The notes: generated by a model not told the origin, from the letters alone. DNA of 64,000 nucleotides from ZC4RG25 sp041687075 (GCA_041687075.1 JAWLCO010000001.1:17456-81455); one strand, 5' to 3'. Positions 23,325 to 42,832 are shown, numbered from the stretch's first letter. Made by a program: numbers and translations.

Positions 23325-23846
23325 GTGGACAGAGCTGCAAAACGCGAGCTCGTGGCCTCGATGCACGACGTGTTCAAGGACACGGGCGTCATCGTCGTCG
23401 CCCACTATGCCGGCATGACGGTCGCTCAGATGACCGAGCTGCGCCGCCGCGTGAAGGAGGCGGGTGGCACGGTCAAGGTGGCCAAGAACCGGCTGGCGAA
23501 GCTTGCACTCCGGGAAACGGATGCCGAGGGCATCGCGGATCTGTTCAAGGGGCCGACCTGTGTCGCCTACTCGGCTGATCCGGTTGCCGCGGCGAAGGTC
23601 GCCGTCACGTACTCGAGGGAGAACGACAAGCTCGTGATCCTCGGGGGCGCGATGGGCCAGACCGTTCTGGATCCCGCAGGAGTGAAAGCGCTCGCCGATC
23701 TGCCCTCGCTCGATGAACTCAGGGCACAGCTCGTCGGCCTCATCCAGGCGCCGGCGACGAAGATTGCCCGGGTGCTCAACGAGCCGGGCGCTCAGCTCGC
23801 TCGCGTCCTTCAGGCGAAAGCCACGAAGGAAGAAGCGGCGGCCTGA
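23325..23846 (+). CDS. rplJ: 50S ribosomal protein L10
   Basis: 173 residues from GTG at 23325, with GGAGAGAG upstream; MDRAAKRELVASMHDVFKDTGVIVVAHYAGMTVAQMTELRR is the alphaproteobacterial form of the N-terminus. GGTVKVAKNRLAKLAL and the C-terminal L12-binding helix (LIQAPATKIARVLNEPGAQLARVLQAKA) are present. It anchors L7/L12 dimers to the ribosomal stalk. Confidence 0.96.
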   Translation: MDRAAKRELVASMHDVFKDTGVIVVAHYAGMTVAQMTELRRRVKEAGGTVKVAKNRLAKLALRETDAEGIADLFKGPTCVAYSADPVAAAKVAVTYSRENDKLVILGGAMGQTVLDPAGVKALADLPSLDELRAQLVGLIQAPATKIARVLNEPGAQLARVLQAKATKEEAAA

Positions 23847-23930
23847 GGAAAGGGCGCTGACGAAAGCCATCGGGCCCAAACGGCCCACTGTCGAAATGAA
23901 ACAGGTTCAAACCGGAAGGAACTGAAAACC

Positions 23931-24308
23931 ATGACCGATCTCGCAAAGATCGTCGACGATCTATCGAGCCTCACCGTTCTGGAAGCTGCCGAGCTCGCCA
24001 AGATGCTCGAGGAGAAGTGGGGCGTCTCGGCTGCGGCTGCTGCCGTCGCCGTTGCTCCCGCGGCTGGTGCTGCGGCTGCCGCTCCGGTCGAGGAGCAGAC
24101 CGAGTTCACCGTCATCCTGAAGACGGCCGGTGACAAGAAGATCAACGTCATCAAGGAGGTCCGTGCGATCACGAACCTCGGTCTCAAGGAGGCCAAGGAT
24201 CTCGTCGAGGCCGGCGGCAAGCCCGTCAAGGAGGGCGTGCCGAAGGACGAGGCCGAGAAGATCAAGCAGCAGCTCGAGGCCGCAGGCGCGACCGTCGAGA
24301 TCAAGTGA
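23931..24308 (+). CDS. rplL: 50S ribosomal protein L7/L12
   Basis: 125 residues. The N-terminal dimerisation domain is TDLAKIVDDLSSLTVLEAAELAKMLEEKWGV, then a long Ala-rich hinge (AAAAVAVAPAAGAAAAAP) and the factor-binding C-terminal domain (EFTVILKTAGDKKINVIKEVRAITNLGLKEAKDLVEAGGKPVKEGV). This domain contacts EF-Tu and EF-G, which matters here because EF-Tu is unusual. No change is visible in the factor-binding face. Confidence 0.97.
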   Translation: MTDLAKIVDDLSSLTVLEAAELAKMLEEKWGVSAAAAAVAVAPAAGAAAAAPVEEQTEFTVILKTAGDKKINVIKEVRAITNLGLKEAKDLVEAGGKPVKEGVPKDEAEKIKQQLEAAGATVEIK

Positions 24309-24317
24309 AGCTGCGCT

Positions 24318-24344
24318 CCCTCCCCCTGCGGGCCAGGGGGAGGG
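24318..24344 (+). terminator. rplL-rpoB attenuator hairpin
   Basis: CCCTCCCCCT (24318-24327) pairs perfectly with AGGGGGAGGG (24335-24344), loop GCGGGCC, followed by ACATTT. A partial terminator at this place would set the ratio of ribosomal protein to RNA polymerase transcripts, as known in E. coli. Confidence 0.6.
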
Positions 24345-24504
24345 ACATTTCGGGACGGTTCCCCGGAGGTTTCGGCAGGGCGGATTGCCCTCGCGCGGAG
24401 CCTCCGGCGAGCCGTTTCAAAGACCGCGGGGGGTGGCGGCCCCTGCGACTTAAAGCACGAAGAACGCGGGAGTCGTCACCCGCGGCGAGAATCAAGGAGC
24501 GGAT

Positions 24505-28656
<4,152 letters not shown>

Positions 28657-28669
28657 AGGCACTGATCCT

Positions 28670-28696
28670 GCTCCCTGCCGCCGCGCGGCGGGGAGC
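28670..28696 (+). promoter_or_regulatory. rpoB-rpoC intercistronic hairpin
   Basis: GCTCCC and GCCGC pair with GCGGC and GGGAGC (one mismatch). It lies in the 186-base gap between rpoB and rpoC and has no U-run. Confidence 0.35.
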
Positions 28697-28842
28697 GGCA
28701 CTGGGCGAGGCCACACAGCGGCAGGAGACCATGGATCCTGCCCCTCGCCCGACTCTCTTCCCGGATGGGGCGCGGGCTTGAGAGGACGACTGACCGATTT
28801 ACCTGGAGCGCGCTGCAGCACCGCGCGCGAGGAGAGAGCCGA

Positions 28843-33063
<4,221 letters not shown>

Positions 33064-33090
33064 TCACGGCCGCTTGCGACTACCGAACGG

Positions 33091-33120
33091 AAACGGCTGC
33101 TTTCGGGCAGCCGTTTTCAT
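33091..33120 (+). terminator. Rho-independent terminator of the rpoBC operon
   Basis: AAACGGCTGC (33091-33100) pairs with GCAGCCGTTT (33107-33116), loop TTTCGG, followed by TCATTT. Confidence 0.85.
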
Positions 33121-33613
33121 TTGGCGGCGCAGCCGAGAGCAGAAGGTCGATATCTGTACGCCGCCAAGGTTTCGATCGGCCCAACCGAGATCTTTCGGGA
33201 ACGAGCCGAATATTCCTCGAAAGAGAACTTTCATCCGATGCCTGCCGGGCGCATATCTGGGCAGATGGAAGTCAGCTCCCTTCAAGACGATTTGGCGTTC
33301 ATGGTGCGGCGGAAAAAACCTATCTGGCGCGGCTCATTACTGTTGACCTGAGAAGAGCGCGTGTATATGGTCCGCGCACTCTCACGGTAGGTGGTAGGCC
33401 TCATCGGGCGCTGGATTTTTGTCCCTGGCCCGGACCTAGACGCTACCGTAGCAAAGCAGAGCACAACTTCGGCCCATGATCCCCGGACATCTGCCCGCGG
33501 ATCCTCTGGTTTTGCCGTGCCCGCCACATTCCGGGAATGGAAAGTGGCTGGTGCGGCTTGGCGCTTCCCGCGTCCGGTGATGCGGGGAGCTCTCGTGGAA
33601 TGGAAGAAGGCGC
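33121..33613 (+). other. rpoC-rpsL intergenic region
   Basis: 493 bases without a convincing gene. Apart from the promoter at 33343-33369, what is seen is a leader of roughly 240 bases before rpsL. Short open frames here lack protein-like composition. Confidence 0.6.
33343..33369 (+). promoter_or_regulatory. Promoter of the str operon
   Basis: TTGACC (33343-33348), a 15-base spacer to TATATG (33364-33369), or 17 bases to TATGGT. It is the best sigma70-like pair between the rpoC terminator and rpsL. Confidence 0.55.
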
Positions 33614-33985
<372 letters not shown>

Positions 33986-34095
33986 TCTGAAGTCGAGTTT
34001 TGGACGTTCACCCCGGCGGGCAGACGAGCCCAGACGGGATGTTCGAGGTGGAATTGGGCCGCAAGGCGGCTTGAGCGAAGACAGGAACGAGACGC

Positions 34096-34566
34096 ATGTC
34101 CCGCCGTCACAGAGCCGAGAAGCGCGAGATCAACCCTGATCCGAAGTACGGCGATCTGGTGATCACCAAATTCATGAACGCCGTCATGAGGCAGGGCAAG
34201 AAATCCGTCGCCGAGCGTATCGTCTATGGCGCGCTCGACCGGATGGAGAACCGGGCCAAGCAGGACCCGGTGCAGATGTTCCGCCAGGCGCTCGACAACG
34301 TGATGCCGGCGGTCGAGGTCCGTTCCCGTCGCGTCGGTGGTGCGACCTATCAGGTGCCGGTGGAGGTCCGCGCAGAGCGCCGGCAGGCACTTGCCATTCG
34401 CTGGCTCATCTCGGCGGCCAGGGCGCGCAATGAGAACACAATGGTGGAGCGGCTCTCCGGTGAGCTGCTCGATGCCGCCAACAACCGTGGAACAGCGGTG
34501 AAGAAGCGGGAAGACACGCACAAGATGGCGGAGGCGAACCGGGCCTTCTCCCATTACCGCTGGTGA
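34096..34566 (+). CDS. rpsG: 30S ribosomal protein S7
   Basis: 156 residues. MSRRHRAEKREINPDPKYGDLVITKFMNAVMRQGKKSVAERIVYGA is a complete head-domain start; RRVGGATYQVPVEVRAERRQALAIRWLI is the 16S-binding beta-hairpin region. It initiates 30S head assembly. It is 20 bases upstream of fusA. Confidence 0.98.
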   Translation: MSRRHRAEKREINPDPKYGDLVITKFMNAVMRQGKKSVAERIVYGALDRMENRAKQDPVQMFRQALDNVMPAVEVRSRRVGGATYQVPVEVRAERRQALAIRWLISAARARNENTMVERLSGELLDAANNRGTAVKKREDTHKMAEANRAFSHYRW

Positions 34567-34586
34567 CGAATTTCGGAGACTGAGCC

Positions 34587-36662
<2,076 letters not shown>

Positions 36663-36745
36663 TCTGAACGATTGCAACAACCGGGTCGCGGCACATGCCC
36701 GGCCCGCCGAAGGATCAAACTGGATAAAGTGAACTGAGGAGAGCC

Positions 36746-37991
36746 ACCGATGGCCAAACAAAAATTCGAGCGGACGAAGCCGCACTGCAACGTGGGCACG
36801 ATCGGTCACGTGGACCATGGCAAGACGACGCTGACGGCGGCTCTGACGAAGGTTTCTGCGGACCAGGGCTGGACGGAGTCGTCTGTGTCGTATGACCAGG
36901 TGGCGAAGGCCTCTGAGAGCCAGGGGCGCCGCGACCCGACGAAGATCCTGACCATTGCGACGAGCCACGTCGAGTACTCGACGCCGAACCGGCACTACGC
37001 GCACGTCGACTGCCCAGGCCACGCCGACTACGTGAAGAACATGATCACCGGCGCGGCGCAGATGGACGGCGCCATTTTGGTGGTGTCGGCGGTTGACGGC
37101 CCGATGCCGCAGACGCGCGAGCACATCCTGCTGGCCCGTCAGGTTGGTGTGCCCTACATCGTCGTGTTCCTGAACAAGTGCGACGTGGTGGACGACCCGG
37201 AGCTTCTGGATCTGGTCGAGCTTGAGGTGCGGGAGCTTCTGTCGAAGTACCAGTTCCCGGGCGATGATGTTCCTGTGATCCGCGGTGCTGCGATCAAGGC
37301 GCTGAACGGTGAGAAGGGCGAGCTGGCGGATCAGGCGATCCTGAAGCTCTATGAGGCCCTGGACACCTACATCCCGCTGCCCGAGCGTCCGAAGGACCAG
37401 CCGTTCCTGATGCCGATCGAGGACGTGTTCTCGATCTCGGGCCGCGGCACGGTTGTGACGGGCCGCATCGAGCGCGGCACGATCAAGGTGGGTGAAGAGG
37501 TCGAGATCGTCGGGCTGCGCGACACGCAGAAGTCTGTTGTGACCGGCGTCGAGATGTTCCGCAAGCTTCTGGACGCGGGCGAGGCTGGCGACAATGTGGG
37601 CTGCCTTCTGCGCGGCATCGACAAGGATGCGGTGGAGCGCGGCCAGGTGCTGTGCAAGCCGGGGTCTGTGAAGCCGCACAAGAAGTTCGAGGCTGAAGCC
37701 TACATCCTGACCAAGGACGAGGGCGGGCGGCATACGCCGTTCTTCAAGAACTACCGTCCGCAGTTCTACTTCCGGACGACGGACGTGACGGGTGTCGTCA
37801 CGCTTCCGGAGGGGACTGAGATGGTGATGCCTGGCGACAACGTTGCGATGTCGGTCGAGCTGATCACACCGATCGCGATGGAGGAGAAGCAGCGCTTCGC
37901 CATCCGCGAGGGCGGCCGTACGGTCGGCGCCGGCGTGGTCACGAGAGTCATCGAGTAAGAAAGAAGGCCAGGAACACTGGCGGCTGCGGCG
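36746..37991 (+). repeat. Long direct repeat B (tuf copy 2)
   Basis: Partner of 19286-20531. The end of the match falls in a TGGCGGC-TGCGGC-GCCGCCA hairpin (37978-37997) that is complete only in this copy. Confidence 0.95.
36750..37958 (+). CDS. tuf: Elongation factor Tu, copy 2, with divergent switch I
   Basis: 402 residues, identical to copy 1 except for one residue close to the C-terminus (VVTRVIE here, VVTKVIE there). The same unusual effector segment, GRRDPTKILTIATSHVEY, is at residues 59-76. It keeps the classical str-operon position, 87 bases after fusA and 122 bases before rpsJ. The near-identity of the two copies points to recent gene conversion, so the unusual sequence is not an error in one copy. 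No conventional EF-Tu is present in the window. Confidence 0.96.
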   Translation: MAKQKFERTKPHCNVGTIGHVDHGKTTLTAALTKVSADQGWTESSVSYDQVAKASESQGRRDPTKILTIATSHVEYSTPNRHYAHVDCPGHADYVKNMITGAAQMDGAILVVSAVDGPMPQTREHILLARQVGVPYIVVFLNKCDVVDDPELLDLVELEVRELLSKYQFPGDDVPVIRGAAIKALNGEKGELADQAILKLYEALDTYIPLPERPKDQPFLMPIEDVFSISGRGTVVTGRIERGTIKVGEEVEIVGLRDTQKSVVTGVEMFRKLLDAGEAGDNVGCLLRGIDKDAVERGQVLCKPGSVKPHKKFEAEAYILTKDEGGRHTPFFKNYRPQFYFRTTDVTGVVTLPEGTEMVMPGDNVAMSVELITPIAMEEKQRFAIREGGRTVGAGVVTRVIE

Positions 37992-38080
37992 CCGCCACCC
38001 GGACGGAAGAGTTTAGGTGGGGGCGCGCGTGAGCGCTTCCGATTTGAGGAGGCGCTCGCCGCAATCGGTGAGTGAAGACC

Positions 38081-38389
38081 ATGAACGGCCAGAACATACG
38101 TATTCGGCTCAAAGCGTTCGACCATCGCGTGCTCGATGCGTCGACGCGCGAGATCGTGAATACGGCGAAACGCACCGGCGCCGAGGTACGCGGGCCGATC
38201 CCGCTGCCGACGCGCAAGGAGCGGTTCACGGTGAACCGCTCCCCTCACATCGACAAGAAGAGCCGCGAACAGTTCGAGATGCGCACGCACAAGCGTCTGC
38301 TGGATATCGTCGATCCGACGCCGCAGACGGTGGATGCGCTCATGAAGCTCGACCTGGCCGCAGGCGTCGACGTCGAGATCAAGCTCTAA
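38081..38389 (+). CDS. rpsJ: 30S ribosomal protein S10
   Basis: 102 residues from ATG at 38081 (MNGQNIRIRLKAFDHRVLDASTREIVNTAKRTGA); an ATG three codons earlier is not needed. The NusG/NusB-binding protein (NusE) is first in the S10 operon. VNRSPHIDKKSREQFEMRTHKRLLDI is conserved. Confidence 0.98.
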   Translation: MNGQNIRIRLKAFDHRVLDASTREIVNTAKRTGAEVRGPIPLPTRKERFTVNRSPHIDKKSREQFEMRTHKRLLDIVDPTPQTVDALMKLDLAAGVDVEIKL

Positions 38390-38453
38390 GAAACCCGGGT
38401 CCTCTGCGCCGGACTTCTGGCCGCATGACCCCGAATTGGAAGGACCGCACGAG

Positions 38454-39158
38454 ATGCGCTCCGGATTGATCGCACAGAAGCTCGGAATGACCCGCGTTTT
38501 CACCGACGCGGGCGAGCATATCCCTGTGACCGTGCTCAAGGTGGACAGCTGCCAGGTGATCGCCCACCGGACGGCCGAGAAGAACGGCTATACTGCGATC
38601 CAGATCGGCGCCGGCCGCCGCAAGCCCACGCACGTCACCAAGGCGGAGCGGCAGAACTTCGCGATCGCCAAGGTGGAGCCGAAGCGCAAGGTGGTCGAGT
38701 TCCGCGTATCGCCCGAGAACCTGATCGACGTCGGAGCCGAACTGACGGCTGACCACTTCATCCCCGGTCAACTCGTCGATGTGACCGGCACCAGCATGGG
38801 CAAGGGTTTCCAGGGCCCCATGAAGCGCTGGAACTTCGGCGGCCTCTTCGCCACCCATGGCGTGTCAATCTCTCACCGCAGCCACGGCTCGACCGGACAG
38901 CGCCAGGACCCCGGCAAGGTCTTCAAGGGCAAGAAGATGGCCGGCCATATGGGTAGCGAGCGTGTCACCACGCAGAACCTGATGGTGGTCAAAACCGATC
39001 CGGAGCGCGGACTGCTGATGGTGAAGGGCGCCGTTCCGGGCCACAAGGGTGGCTGGGTGCTGGTGCGTGACGCGGTAAAGCAGCCGCTGCCGGCCGATGC
39101 GCCGAAGCCGGGTGCCGTCAGGAAGCCGGCCGAAGCGGCCGCTGCCAATCAGGAGTGA
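38454..39158 (+). CDS. rplC: 50S ribosomal protein L3
   Basis: 234 residues from ATG at 38454 (MRSGLIAQKLGMTRVFTDAGEHIPVTVLK). The loop reaching the peptidyl transferase centre (HGVSISHRSHGSTGQRQDPGKVFKGKKMAGHMG) is intact, including the Gln of TGQRQDP that is methylated in E. coli. The C-terminus has an Ala/Pro-rich tail of about 25 residues. Confidence 0.97.
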   Translation: MRSGLIAQKLGMTRVFTDAGEHIPVTVLKVDSCQVIAHRTAEKNGYTAIQIGAGRRKPTHVTKAERQNFAIAKVEPKRKVVEFRVSPENLIDVGAELTADHFIPGQLVDVTGTSMGKGFQGPMKRWNFGGLFATHGVSISHRSHGSTGQRQDPGKVFKGKKMAGHMGSERVTTQNLMVVKTDPERGLLMVKGAVPGHKGGWVLVRDAVKQPLPADAPKPGAVRKPAEAAAANQE

Positions 39159-39163
39159 CCGTC

Positions 39164-39784
39164 ATGCAGGCCAACGTGACGACGCTGGACGCGAGCACCG
39201 CGGGTTCTCTGGAGCTCGACGATGCGATCTTCGGGCTCGAGCCGCGCCCGGACATACTGCACAGGATGGTGCGCTATCAGCAGCTGAAGCGGATGGCGGG
39301 TACGCACCAGGCCAAGGACCGGTCCGAAATCAACGTGACCGGCAAGAAGGTGTACCGCCAGAAGGGCACCGGTGGCGCCCGTCACGGCAACAAGGCCGTG
39401 CCTCAGTGGCGCGGCGGCGGCAAGGCGTTCGGCCCCAAGCCGCGCAGCCACGCCATCGATCTGCCGAAGAAGGTGCGGGCGCTGGCACTCCGCCATGCGC
39501 TCTCCGCCAAGGCCAAGGCTGGCGAGCTCATCGTGCTGGACAAGGCCGAGTCGGCTGACGGGAAGACGAAGTCGCTGCGGGATGCATTCGAGAAGCTGGA
39601 GCTTTCGAATGCCCTCATCATCGACGGTGCCGAGCTGGAGCCCCGCTTCGCACGGGCGGCGCGCAACATCCCGAACATCGACGTGCTGCCGATTCAGGGC
39701 ATCAACGTCTATGACATCCTGCGCCGTCGCAAGCTGGTGCTGACGAAGGCGGCCGTCGAGGCGCTGGAGGCGCGGTTCAAATGA
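39164..39784 (+). CDS. rplD: 50S ribosomal protein L4
   Basis: 206 residues from ATG at 39164, AGGAG upstream; a GTG at 39155 overlapping the rplC stop is an alternative. The exit-tunnel loop is KVYRQKGTGGARHGNKAVPQWRGGGKAFGPKPRSH. In other bacteria L4 also autoregulates the S10 operon. Confidence 0.97.
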   Translation: MQANVTTLDASTAGSLELDDAIFGLEPRPDILHRMVRYQQLKRMAGTHQAKDRSEINVTGKKVYRQKGTGGARHGNKAVPQWRGGGKAFGPKPRSHAIDLPKKVRALALRHALSAKAKAGELIVLDKAESADGKTKSLRDAFEKLELSNALIIDGAELEPRFARAARNIPNIDVLPIQGINVYDILRRRKLVLTKAAVEALEARFK

Positions 39785-40074
39785 AGAAACTCGATAGCTA
39801 CGACCTGATCATTGCTCCGATCGTCACCGAGAAGTCGACCACGGCCTCGGAGTACAACAAGATTGTCTTCAAGGTTCACCGTGAGGCTTCGAAGACCGAC
39901 ATCAAGTCGGCGGTCGAGCAGCTGTTCAATGTCAAGGTGAAGTCGGTCAACACGCTTGTCCGAAAGGGCAAGCTGAAGCAGTTCCGCGGCAAGCGCGCCC
40001 TGCAGAGCGACGTCAAGAAGGCCATCGTGACGCTCGAGGAAGGTCACTCGATCGACGTCACGACGGGCCTGTAA
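39781..40074 (+). CDS. rplW: 50S ribosomal protein L23
   Basis: 97 residues. Its ATG overlaps the rplD stop (ATGA), implying translational coupling. YDLIIAPIVTEKSTTASEYNKIVFKVHREASKTDIKSAVEQLFNVKVKSVNTL is typical. It sits at the tunnel exit and docks trigger factor and SRP. Confidence 0.97.
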   Translation: MKKLDSYDLIIAPIVTEKSTTASEYNKIVFKVHREASKTDIKSAVEQLFNVKVKSVNTLVRKGKLKQFRGKRALQSDVKKAIVTLEEGHSIDVTTGL

Positions 40075-40086
40075 AGGAGCATTTCC

Positions 40087-40908
40087 ATGGCACTCAAGAC
40101 TTACCGTCCGACGTCGCCTGGCATGCGCAACCTGGTGCTGGTGGACCGCCGCCAGCTTTGGAAGGGCGCGCCGGTCAAGATGCTGACGGAAGGCCTGAAG
40201 AAGTCGGGCGGACGCAACAACTCCGGCCGCATCACGACGCGGCACATCGGTGGCGGCCACAAGCGGACTTATCGGCTGATCGATTTCCGCCGCCGCCGCT
40301 TCGACCAGGCTGCGACGGTCGAGCGGCTCGAGTACGACCCCAACCGGTCGGCGTTCATTGCGCTGCTGAAGTACGAGGATGGGCAGCTGTCCTACATTCT
40401 CGCGCCGCAGCGTCTCGCGGTCGGCGACACGGTGGTTGCCGGCGACAAGGTCGACGTGAAGCCCGGCAACGCCATGCCGCTCAGCAACATGCCGATCGGA
40501 ACGATCGTCCACAACGTCGAGCTGAAGCCGGGCCGCGGCGGACAGCTTGCACGCTCGGCAGGGGCCTACGTGCAACTCGTCGGCCGTGATGCGGGCTGGG
40601 CGATTCTGAAGCTGAACTCGGGCGAGACGCGGCGCGTGCGGGCCGAGTGCATGGCAACGGTCGGTGCCGTTTCGAACCCGGATCATTCGAACCAGGTCGT
40701 CGGCAAGGCGGGCCGCAAGCGGTGGCTCGGCATTCGTCCGACCGTCCGCTCCATCGCCATGAACCCGGTCGATCACCCGAACGGCGGCCGCACCAACGGC
40801 GGCAAGCACTGGTCGACACCGTGGGGCAAGCCGGCGAAGGGCGCGCGGACCCGCAAGAACAAGGCGACGCAGAAGTACATTGTCCGCAGCCGCCACCAGG
40901 GCAAGTAA
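40087..40908 (+). CDS. rplB: 50S ribosomal protein L2, altered loop after the conserved His
   Basis: 273 residues. The first 220 residues look alphaproteobacterial (GGRNNSGRITTRHIGGGHKRTYRLIDFRRR, EYDPNRSAFIALLKYEDGQLSYILAPQRLAVGD). The C-terminal RNA-binding region reads MNPVDHPNGGRTNGGKHWSTPWGKPAKG, where the usual form is [24 protein letters not shown]. The conserved His230 (His229 of the literature) is kept, but the second His is Asn and two residues are missing from the glycine loop. This loop lies near the peptidyl transferase centre. Function as L2 is not in doubt. Confidence 0.96.
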   Translation: MALKTYRPTSPGMRNLVLVDRRQLWKGAPVKMLTEGLKKSGGRNNSGRITTRHIGGGHKRTYRLIDFRRRRFDQAATVERLEYDPNRSAFIALLKYEDGQLSYILAPQRLAVGDTVVAGDKVDVKPGNAMPLSNMPIGTIVHNVELKPGRGGQLARSAGAYVQLVGRDAGWAILKLNSGETRRVRAECMATVGAVSNPDHSNQVVGKAGRKRWLGIRPTVRSIAMNPVDHPNGGRTNGGKHWSTPWGKPAKGARTRKNKATQKYIVRSRHQGK

Positions 40909-40929
40909 GGCGGCAAGAGGAGAGCACAC

Positions 40930-41208
40930 GTGGCACGCTCAGTTTGGAAAGGCCCGTTCGTCGACGGCTATCTGCTGAAGAAGGCGGAGAAGGTGCGCGC
41001 GTCCGGGCGCAACGAGATCATCAAGATCTGGAGCCGGCGCTCGACCATCCTGCCGCAGTTCGTCGGCCTGACGTTCGGCGTCTACAACGGCCAGAAGCAC
41101 ATCCCGGTGTCCGTCAACGAGGACATGATCGGGCACAAGTTCGGCGAGTTCGCGCCGACGCGCACGTTTACTGGCCATAGTGGCGACCGCAAGGCGCAGA
41201 GAAGATAA
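40930..41208 (+). CDS. rpsS: 30S ribosomal protein S19
   Basis: 92 residues from GTG at 40930, GAGGAGAG upstream. MARSVWKGPFVDGYLLKKAEKVRASGRNEIIKIWSRRSTILPQFVGLTFGVYNGQKHIPV is canonical; it forms the head-side B1a bridge with S13. Confidence 0.97.
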   Translation: MARSVWKGPFVDGYLLKKAEKVRASGRNEIIKIWSRRSTILPQFVGLTFGVYNGQKHIPVSVNEDMIGHKFGEFAPTRTFTGHSGDRKAQRR

Positions 41209-41226
41209 GCGGCGAGGATAGAAACG

Positions 41227-41625
41227 ATGGGCAAGCCCAAGCGTGAGCGAAGCCTCCCCGAGAACGAGGCGAAAGCGGTTGCAAGGAACCTGCGGGTGTC
41301 GCCGCAGAAGCTCAATCTCGTCGCGGGACTGATCCGTGGCAAGAAGGTCAACGTGGCGCTGGCCGACCTCGAGTTCTCGCGCAAGCGCATCGCCAATGAC
41401 GTGCGCAAGTGCGTGATGTCGGCGGTAGCAAACGCGGAGAATAACCACGGGCTCGACGTTGACGATCTCGTCGTCGCGGAAGCCTACGTCGGCAAGAATC
41501 TGGTCATGAAGCGATTTCACGCCCGTGGCCGTGGCCGCAGCGCCATGGTTATGAAGCCGTTCTCCCAGATCACCGTCGTCGTGCGCGAGGTGAAGGAAGA
41601 GCCGGCCGAGGCAAAGGAGGCCTGA
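41227..41625 (+). CDS. rplV: 50S ribosomal protein L22
   Basis: 132 residues. AVARNLRVSPQKLNLVAGLIRGKKVNVALADLEFSRKRIANDVRK, then the tunnel hairpin (FHARGRGRSAMVMKPFSQITVVV) that lines the nascent-peptide exit beside L4. An acidic tail of about 10 residues follows. It is two bases before rpsC. Confidence 0.97.
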   Translation: MGKPKRERSLPENEAKAVARNLRVSPQKLNLVAGLIRGKKVNVALADLEFSRKRIANDVRKCVMSAVANAENNHGLDVDDLVVAEAYVGKNLVMKRFHARGRGRSAMVMKPFSQITVVVREVKEEPAEAKEA

Positions 41626-41627
41626 GA

Positions 41628-42362
41628 ATGGGTCACAAAGTCAATCCAGTCGGCCTCCGCGTCGGCATCAACCGTACCTGGGACAGCCGCTGGTTTGCTG
41701 ACCGCGGCGAGTACGGCAGGCTGCTGCACGAGGATCGCGCGATCCGCAGCCAGATCCTGAAGCAGCAGCGGCAGGCCGGCATTTCCAAGGTGGTGATCGA
41801 GCGCCCGCACAAGAAGTGCCGGGTGACGGTGCACACGGCGCGTCCGGGCGTGCTGATCGGCAAGAAGGGCGCGGACATCGAGAAGATGCGCGCCGACCTG
41901 TCGAAGCTGACCTCGTCCGAGGTGCACCTCAACATCGTCGAGGTGCGTAAGCCCGAGATCGACGCCACGCTGGTTGCCGAAGGCATCGCCCAGCAGCTCG
42001 AGCGCCGTGTGGCGTTCCGCCGGGCGATGAAGCGGGCCGTGCAGTCGGCACTGCGTCTCGGCGCACAGGGCATCCGGATCAACGTGGCGGGCCGCCTCGG
42101 CGGCGCGGAGATCGCCCGTACGGAGTGGTATCGCGAAGGCCGGGTGCCGCTGCACACGCTGCGTGCCGACGTCGACTTCGGCTACGGCCTGGCGCAGACG
42201 GCATATGGTGTCATCGGCATCAAGGTCTGGATCTACAAGGGCGAGATCATGGAGCATGATCCGATGGCTGCGGAGCGGCGCGCCCTTGACATGCAGGAAG
42301 GCGGCGGTGGTGGCCGCAGGCGCGACAGCGATCGCGGCGAGCGCGCTGGCGCCAGCGCCTGA
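41628..42362 (+). CDS. rpsC: 30S ribosomal protein S3
   Basis: 244 residues. The KH domain GVLIGKKGADIEKMRADLSKL and the C-terminal RREGRVPLHTLRADVDFGYGLAQTAYGVIGIKVWIYKGEI mRNA-entry region are visible. The C-terminal tail is Gly/Arg-rich (GGGGGRRRDSDRGERAGA), slightly longer than in E. coli. Confidence 0.97.
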   Translation: MGHKVNPVGLRVGINRTWDSRWFADRGEYGRLLHEDRAIRSQILKQQRQAGISKVVIERPHKKCRVTVHTARPGVLIGKKGADIEKMRADLSKLTSSEVHLNIVEVRKPEIDATLVAEGIAQQLERRVAFRRAMKRAVQSALRLGAQGIRINVAGRLGGAEIARTEWYREGRVPLHTLRADVDFGYGLAQTAYGVIGIKVWIYKGEIMEHDPMAAERRALDMQEGGGGGRRRDSDRGERAGASA

Positions 42363-42383
42363 CGCATTGCGAGGACGACGGAC

Positions 42384-42794
42384 ATGCTGCAACCGAAACG
42401 CACGAAATTCCGCAAGGCGCACAAGGGGCGCATCCATGGCCAGGCCAAGGGTGGCACGACGCTGAACTTCGGCTCTCATGGCCTCAAGGCCCTGGAGCCG
42501 GAGCGGGTGAGCGCGCGCCAGATCGAGGCAGCCCGCCGGGCCATCACGCGCCACATGAAGCGCGCGGGCCGCGTCTGGATCCGCATCTTCCCGGATCTTC
42601 CAGTCTCGAAGAAGCCTGCCGAGGTCCGCATGGGCTCGGGCAAGGGTGCACCGGAGCTCTGGGTCTGCCGTGTCAAACCCGGCCGCATCATGTTCGAGCT
42701 CGACGGCGTTCCGGATGAGATCGCCAGGGAAGCTCTGGGGCTTGGGGCTGCGAAGCTGCCGATCAAGACGAAAGTGGTTACACGCCTGAGCTGA
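42384..42794 (+). CDS. rplP: 50S ribosomal protein L16
   Basis: 136 residues. MLQPKRTKFRKAHKGRIHGQAKGGTTLNFGSHGLKALEPERVSARQIEAARRAITRHMKR. The Arg of RMGSGKGAPELW corresponds to the residue hydroxylated in E. coli L16. It contacts the A-site tRNA elbow. Confidence 0.97.
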   Translation: MLQPKRTKFRKAHKGRIHGQAKGGTTLNFGSHGLKALEPERVSARQIEAARRAITRHMKRAGRVWIRIFPDLPVSKKPAEVRMGSGKGAPELWVCRVKPGRIMFELDGVPDEIAREALGLGAAKLPIKTKVVTRLS

Positions 42795-42832
42795 AGCCAG
42801 CCGGTGCGCGGGGTACGAGAGGTCGAAGAGAA

